Positions 4,769 through 7,755 of a stretch of DNA of 7,755 bases are shown here, piece by piece. A program made the position numbers and the translations under genes. This DNA comes from Lactobacillus sp. (GTDB lineage: Bacteria > Bacillota > Bacilli > Lactobacillales > Lactobacillaceae). The notes below the pieces were generated by a model. The model did no database searches. It was not told the DNA's origin and was given only the letters and a program-made list of their open reading frames with translations. Each line of letters opens with the position of its first letter. The stretch's first letter is position 1. Location of the stretch: positions 1 to 7,755 of the forward strand of contig DMZB01000090.1 in NCBI GenBank assembly GCA_003482405.1, written 5' to 3'.

Positions 4769-6520
4769 GTGTCAATTTTTAGAAAGCTTGCTTGGTATTT
4801 CAAGGCCGAGCGGCGCACATATTTTTGGGGCGTGATTGGACTGCTGATGACTGCGCTTTTGGGTATCATTCCACCACGTGTGATTGGGATGCTGGTCGAC
4901 ATGATGGACAAACGCACGTTAACTGCCGGTAAGCTTGCTTTGGCACTAGGTGTCATGACGATTACAGCCATCATTGCTTACGCTGCCCGTTATTTATGGC
5001 GGACAGCGATTTGGGGCGGAGCGGCGAACTTGGAACGGACGTTGCGGGAACGGTTGTATTGGCATTTTATGCAAATGGACACAGCGTTCTATCAGCGGTA
5101 CCGAACCGGAGACCTAATGGCCCATGCAACCAATGATTTGTCAGCCGTTCAGCGTGTGGCCGGTGGTGGTATTTTGCAGTTTGCTGATTCCATCATTACC
5201 GGTGGCACAACGCTGATTGCGATGATGCTATTAGTTAACTGGCGGTTAACACTTCTTGCTGTCTTGCCGTTACCGCTGATTGCGATTGTTGCGCGCTACG
5301 TGGGAACAAAAATCCATATCGCTTTTGGTGAGTCCCAGGCAGCCTTTTCGCGTTTGAATAACAAGGCTCAGGAGAGTATCGAAGGTATCAAAGTCATTAA
5401 GACACTGGGCCAAGAAAAACAGGATGAGGCTGATTTCGAGGGTCAGGTACGCGACACGATTAAGATCAACCGTTATACGAACTTTTTGGATGCGATGTTT
5501 GATCCGTTGATCACAGTGATCATTGGATTGTCATACGTGGCAACCATCGTTTTGGGTGGTCGTTACGTTAGCAGCGGGACGATCTCACTGGGTCAACTGG
5601 TGACCTTTATTGCATACGTGGGCATGCTGGTGTGGCCAATGTTTGCCATCGGTCAGTTGTTTAACACGATGGAACGTGGGAACGCTTCATATGATCGGGT
5701 CAACTTTTTGTTGCACGAGAAATCCAGTATTATTGAGAAAAAAGACGGCATTAAAACGCCGGCAACGGGCACGATTGATTTTGACGTCAAGGCGTTTAAC
5801 TATCCTGAAGAAGATGCTGCACGGTTGGCTGATGTCAAATTTTCGTTGCCTGCTGGCCATACGTTAGGAATTGTCGGACGTGTGGGTGCCGGTAAATCAT
5901 CGATCATTAAGTTGTTGTTACGTCAGTTTGATGATTATCAGGGCCGCATCAAAATGGGCAATCACGACATTCGTGATTACACGTTGGATGCGTATATTCG
6001 GTCAATCGGCTATGTGCCACAAGACAGTTTCTTATTTTCCACGTCGGTCAAAGATAACATTGCGTTTGCCAACCCACAATTTAGTGAGCAGGCTATTGAA
6101 GCAGCCGCACACACTGCAGCCTTTGATACGGAGGTTGCCAACATGCCAGACGGTTATCAAACAGAGGTTGGTGAAGAAGGTGTTTCATTATCCGGTGGAC
6201 AAAAGCAGCGGCTGGCCATTGCAAGAGCCCTCGTGATCAATCCAGAAGTTCTAATTCTTGATGATGCGTTATCCGCCGTGGATGCTAAAACGGAAGCGCA
6301 GATTCTGGAACGTTTAGGAACTAATCGGGCTGGCAAAACGACCATTATTGCGGCCCATCGTTTAAGCTCTGTCGTCAATGCCGATGAGATTTTAGTGATG
6401 GCGGACGGACAAGTGAGCGAGCGTGGGACACATGCGGAGCTGATGGCTAATAATGGTTGGTACAAACGGATGTACGATCAGCAACAATTATCTGATTCGA
6501 TAGGAGGTGGCAACGACTAA
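4769..6520 (+). CDS. ABC exporter half-transporter, LmrC/YheI-like, degenerate Walker B
   Basis: 583 residues from the GTG at 4769 (MSIFRKLAWYF start), chosen because GGTGA (4759-4763) can act as its ribosome binding site; TTG 4757 and GTG 4760 are in-frame alternatives. Residues 1-300 form the six-helix exporter domain (segments near 19-39, 54-76, 134-155, 160-178, 244-265, 275-295), and 330-583 the nucleotide-binding domain: Walker A GRVGAGKSS with Lys376, Q-loop Gln418, signature LSGGQ (474-478), Walker B LILDD, and His530 in the H-loop. The residue after Walker B is Asp499, not the usual catalytic Glu, as in LmrC of Lactococcus lactis, meaning a non-hydrolysing site in a heterodimer. Its stop overlaps the start of the second half-transporter. 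Substrate is probably drugs or lipids but not shown. No convincing promoter is visible after the upstream terminator. Confidence 0.9.
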   Translation: MSIFRKLAWYFKAERRTYFWGVIGLLMTALLGIIPPRVIGMLVDMMDKRTLTAGKLALALGVMTITAIIAYAARYLWRTAIWGGAANLERTLRERLYWHFMQMDTAFYQRYRTGDLMAHATNDLSAVQRVAGGGILQFADSIITGGTTLIAMMLLVNWRLTLLAVLPLPLIAIVARYVGTKIHIAFGESQAAFSRLNNKAQESIEGIKVIKTLGQEKQDEADFEGQVRDTIKINRYTNFLDAMFDPLITVIIGLSYVATIVLGGRYVSSGTISLGQLVTFIAYVGMLVWPMFAIGQLFNTMERGNASYDRVNFLLHEKSSIIEKKDGIKTPATGTIDFDVKAFNYPEEDAARLADVKFSLPAGHTLGIVGRVGAGKSSIIKLLLRQFDDYQGRIKMGNHDIRDYTLDAYIRSIGYVPQDSFLFSTSVKDNIAFANPQFSEQAIEAAAHTAAFDTEVANMPDGYQTEVGEEGVSLSGGQKQRLAIARALVINPEVLILDDALSAVDAKTEAQILERLGTNRAGKTTIIAAHRLSSVVNADEILVMADGQVSERGTHAELMANNGWYKRMYDQQQLSDSIGGGND

Positions 6521-7755
6521 TGGCACAAAATCAACATGAATCTGCTTGGGCGCGCAGTATGTCCATTAAGGAGCAAGGAACAGTCATTAAGCGGTTGTTG
6601 CCATATGCGGCACCGTACAAGTGGGATTTTATTTGGGCAATTGTGTTTGCCTTTTTGGTTAGTTTAATTAATGTATGGTTGCCAAAACTAATGGCCACCT
6701 ACATGAACCAGTATTTACGTGTTAATAATGCTGGGTTGCGCGTTGTGTTATTCTTCGCTGGGTTTTACTTTTTAGGTACGATTATTAAAGCCATTTTCCA
6801 GTTTGGACAAGAATTTTTATACGCAATGGGTGGCGAACGGATGCTGGAAAATGTCCGTGTGAAGATGTTTCGCAAGTTGCACACACTTGGGATGCGATAT
6901 TTTGATCAGGTCCCGGCCGGGTCAATTTTATCTCGGCTCACAAATGACACCATGTCGTTTCAAACATTCTGGTCATTGTTTGCAGCGGCAATTGTGGCCT
7001 TGTTTTCAATTGTAACGTCGTTTTATGCGATGTATACGACTAATGCACGTGTTGCGCTCGTTGTTTTGGCATTCTTACCAATTTTAATTTTTGCAATTTG
7101 GTATTATCAACACTTTAGTAGTCGTGTTTATCGTTCAATGCGTGAGCGGCTCAGTGAATTAAATGCCAAGCTTGCTGAGTCTATCAATGGGATTGCGGTG
7201 ATCCAGGAATTTCGTCAGGAGCATCGCATGAATAATGAATTTGAACAGACCAATCAGGCCTATTTTGATACACGGCGCGCGATGATCCGAACTAACTCAC
7301 TGTTGCTGGGGCCAATTATTGACCTTCTATTTGCCCTTGGTGAGGTCGCTGTCTTGTGGATGTTTGGGATCGATGCTTTTCATCACTTTGTCCTTGCTGG
7401 GACGATTTACGCGTTTGTTCAATATTTGAGTAACTTTTATAACCCAATGGCGAACATGATGGATTCATTGTCAGACTTTCAGGACGGCATCGTTGCTGGT
7501 TCGCGGGTACTGCGGGTTATGGATGACACTACCTTGGCGCCACAACAACATCCTGTTGATGGCGCTAAGATCACGCGAGGAAAAATCGAATTTCGTCATG
7601 TTAATTTCAGCTATGATGGGCAAAACGACGTGCTTCATGATGTTTCATTTACAGTTGAACCAGGACAAACCGTTGCGTTAGTTGGCCACACTGGTTCCGG
7701 TAAATCATCGACGATCAATGTTCTGATGCGGTTTTACGAGTTTGGTTCCGGTCAG
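6520..7755 (+). CDS. ABC exporter half-transporter, LmrD/YheH-like, 3'-truncated by the window
   Basis: Starts at ATG 6520, sharing one base with the TAA of the preceding gene (TAATG), with AGGAGGTG (6502-6509) at 10 bases, so the two are translationally coupled. The 412 codons here are open to the window end. The N-terminal extension (AQNQHESAWARSMSIKEQG, about 20 residues) precedes six membrane segments between about 35 and 310. The intracellular loop has the LmrD/YheH-type block INGIAVIQEFRQE (222-234). The nucleotide-binding domain begins with FRHVNFSYDG (A-loop Tyr365) and a canonical Walker A GHTGSGKSS (Lys395). The signature, Walker B and H-loop lie beyond the window, so the expected catalytic Glu cannot be checked. 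It forms the partner of the LmrC-like half. Confidence 0.92.
   Translation, partial: MAQNQHESAWARSMSIKEQGTVIKRLLPYAAPYKWDFIWAIVFAFLVSLINVWLPKLMATYMNQYLRVNNAGLRVVLFFAGFYFLGTIIKAIFQFGQEFLYAMGGERMLENVRVKMFRKLHTLGMRYFDQVPAGSILSRLTNDTMSFQTFWSLFAAAIVALFSIVTSFYAMYTTNARVALVVLAFLPILIFAIWYYQHFSSRVYRSMRERLSELNAKLAESINGIAVIQEFRQEHRMNNEFEQTNQAYFDTRRAMIRTNSLLLGPIIDLLFALGEVAVLWMFGIDAFHHFVLAGTIYAFVQYLSNFYNPMANMMDSLSDFQDGIVAGSRVLRVMDDTTLAPQQHPVDGAKITRGKIEFRHVNFSYDGQNDVLHDVSFTVEPGQTVALVGHTGSGKSSTINVLMRFYEFGSGQ

Noticed and set aside
4741..4974. 77-codon open frame on the - strand over the start of the first ABC gene
   Set aside because: Antisense to a conserved transporter; typical shadow of a membrane-coding region.
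5610..6465. Open frames at 5610-5867 (+), 5871-6236 (+) and 6157-6465 (-)
   Set aside because: All lie inside the first ABC gene in other frames and show no family features.
7493..7681. 62-codon open frame on the + strand inside the second ABC gene
   Set aside because: The ABC frame from 6520 is continuous to the window end with conserved motifs; this one is a shadow.

Overview
The window looks like a stretch of ordinary chromosome from a mid-GC member of the Lactobacillaceae (Firmicutes). Evidence: a mevalonate-pathway HMG-CoA synthase, a Gram-positive LexA with a CGAAC-type SOS box, the small YnzC (DUF896) and YneF (UPF0154) proteins, a nucleoside 2-deoxyribosyltransferase typical of lactobacilli, and an LmrCD/YheIH-type heterodimeric ABC exporter. 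I see no insertion sequence, phage gene, CRISPR array, tRNA or rRNA.

Layout. Bases 1-1151 (+) hold mvaS, cut at its 5' end by the window edge. A probable two-way terminator (1186-1228) separates it from a convergent membrane protein of unknown function (1323-1976, -) with two N-terminal membrane segments and a Ser-rich linker. Divergent from that gene is a small CxxC protein (2174-2422, +), followed by the deoxyribosyltransferase gene with its own promoter (2579-3019, +). A long hairpin (3124-3177) then closes the converging deoxyribosyltransferase and lexA (3256-3885, -) transcripts. lexA is divergent from a ynzC-like gene (4118-4357, +), and the shared intergenic region holds one strong LexA box, two good promoters and a lexA leader that can fold into a GC-rich stem-loop. 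yneF (4449-4673, +) follows and ends at a clear intrinsic terminator (4695-4725). The last part is a translationally coupled pair of ABC half-transporters (4769-6520 and 6520 to beyond 7755, +). The first half has Asp in place of the catalytic Glu after Walker B; the second half is cut by the window end just after its Walker A.

How the genes relate. lexA with divergent ynzC and nearby yneF is a reduced version of the Bacillus subtilis lexA / yneA-yneB-ynzC-tkt-yneE-yneF region; the SOS division inhibitor yneA and the resolvase-like yneB are absent between lexA and ynzC. The two ABC genes should form one heterodimeric exporter. mvaS (isoprenoid precursors) and the deoxyribosyltransferase (nucleoside salvage) are independent metabolic genes.

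I found no convincing new multi-gene system. The points most worth a second look are the lexA-ynzC regulatory region, the lexA leader fold, the palindrome between the two unknown genes, and the Ser-rich membrane protein itself.
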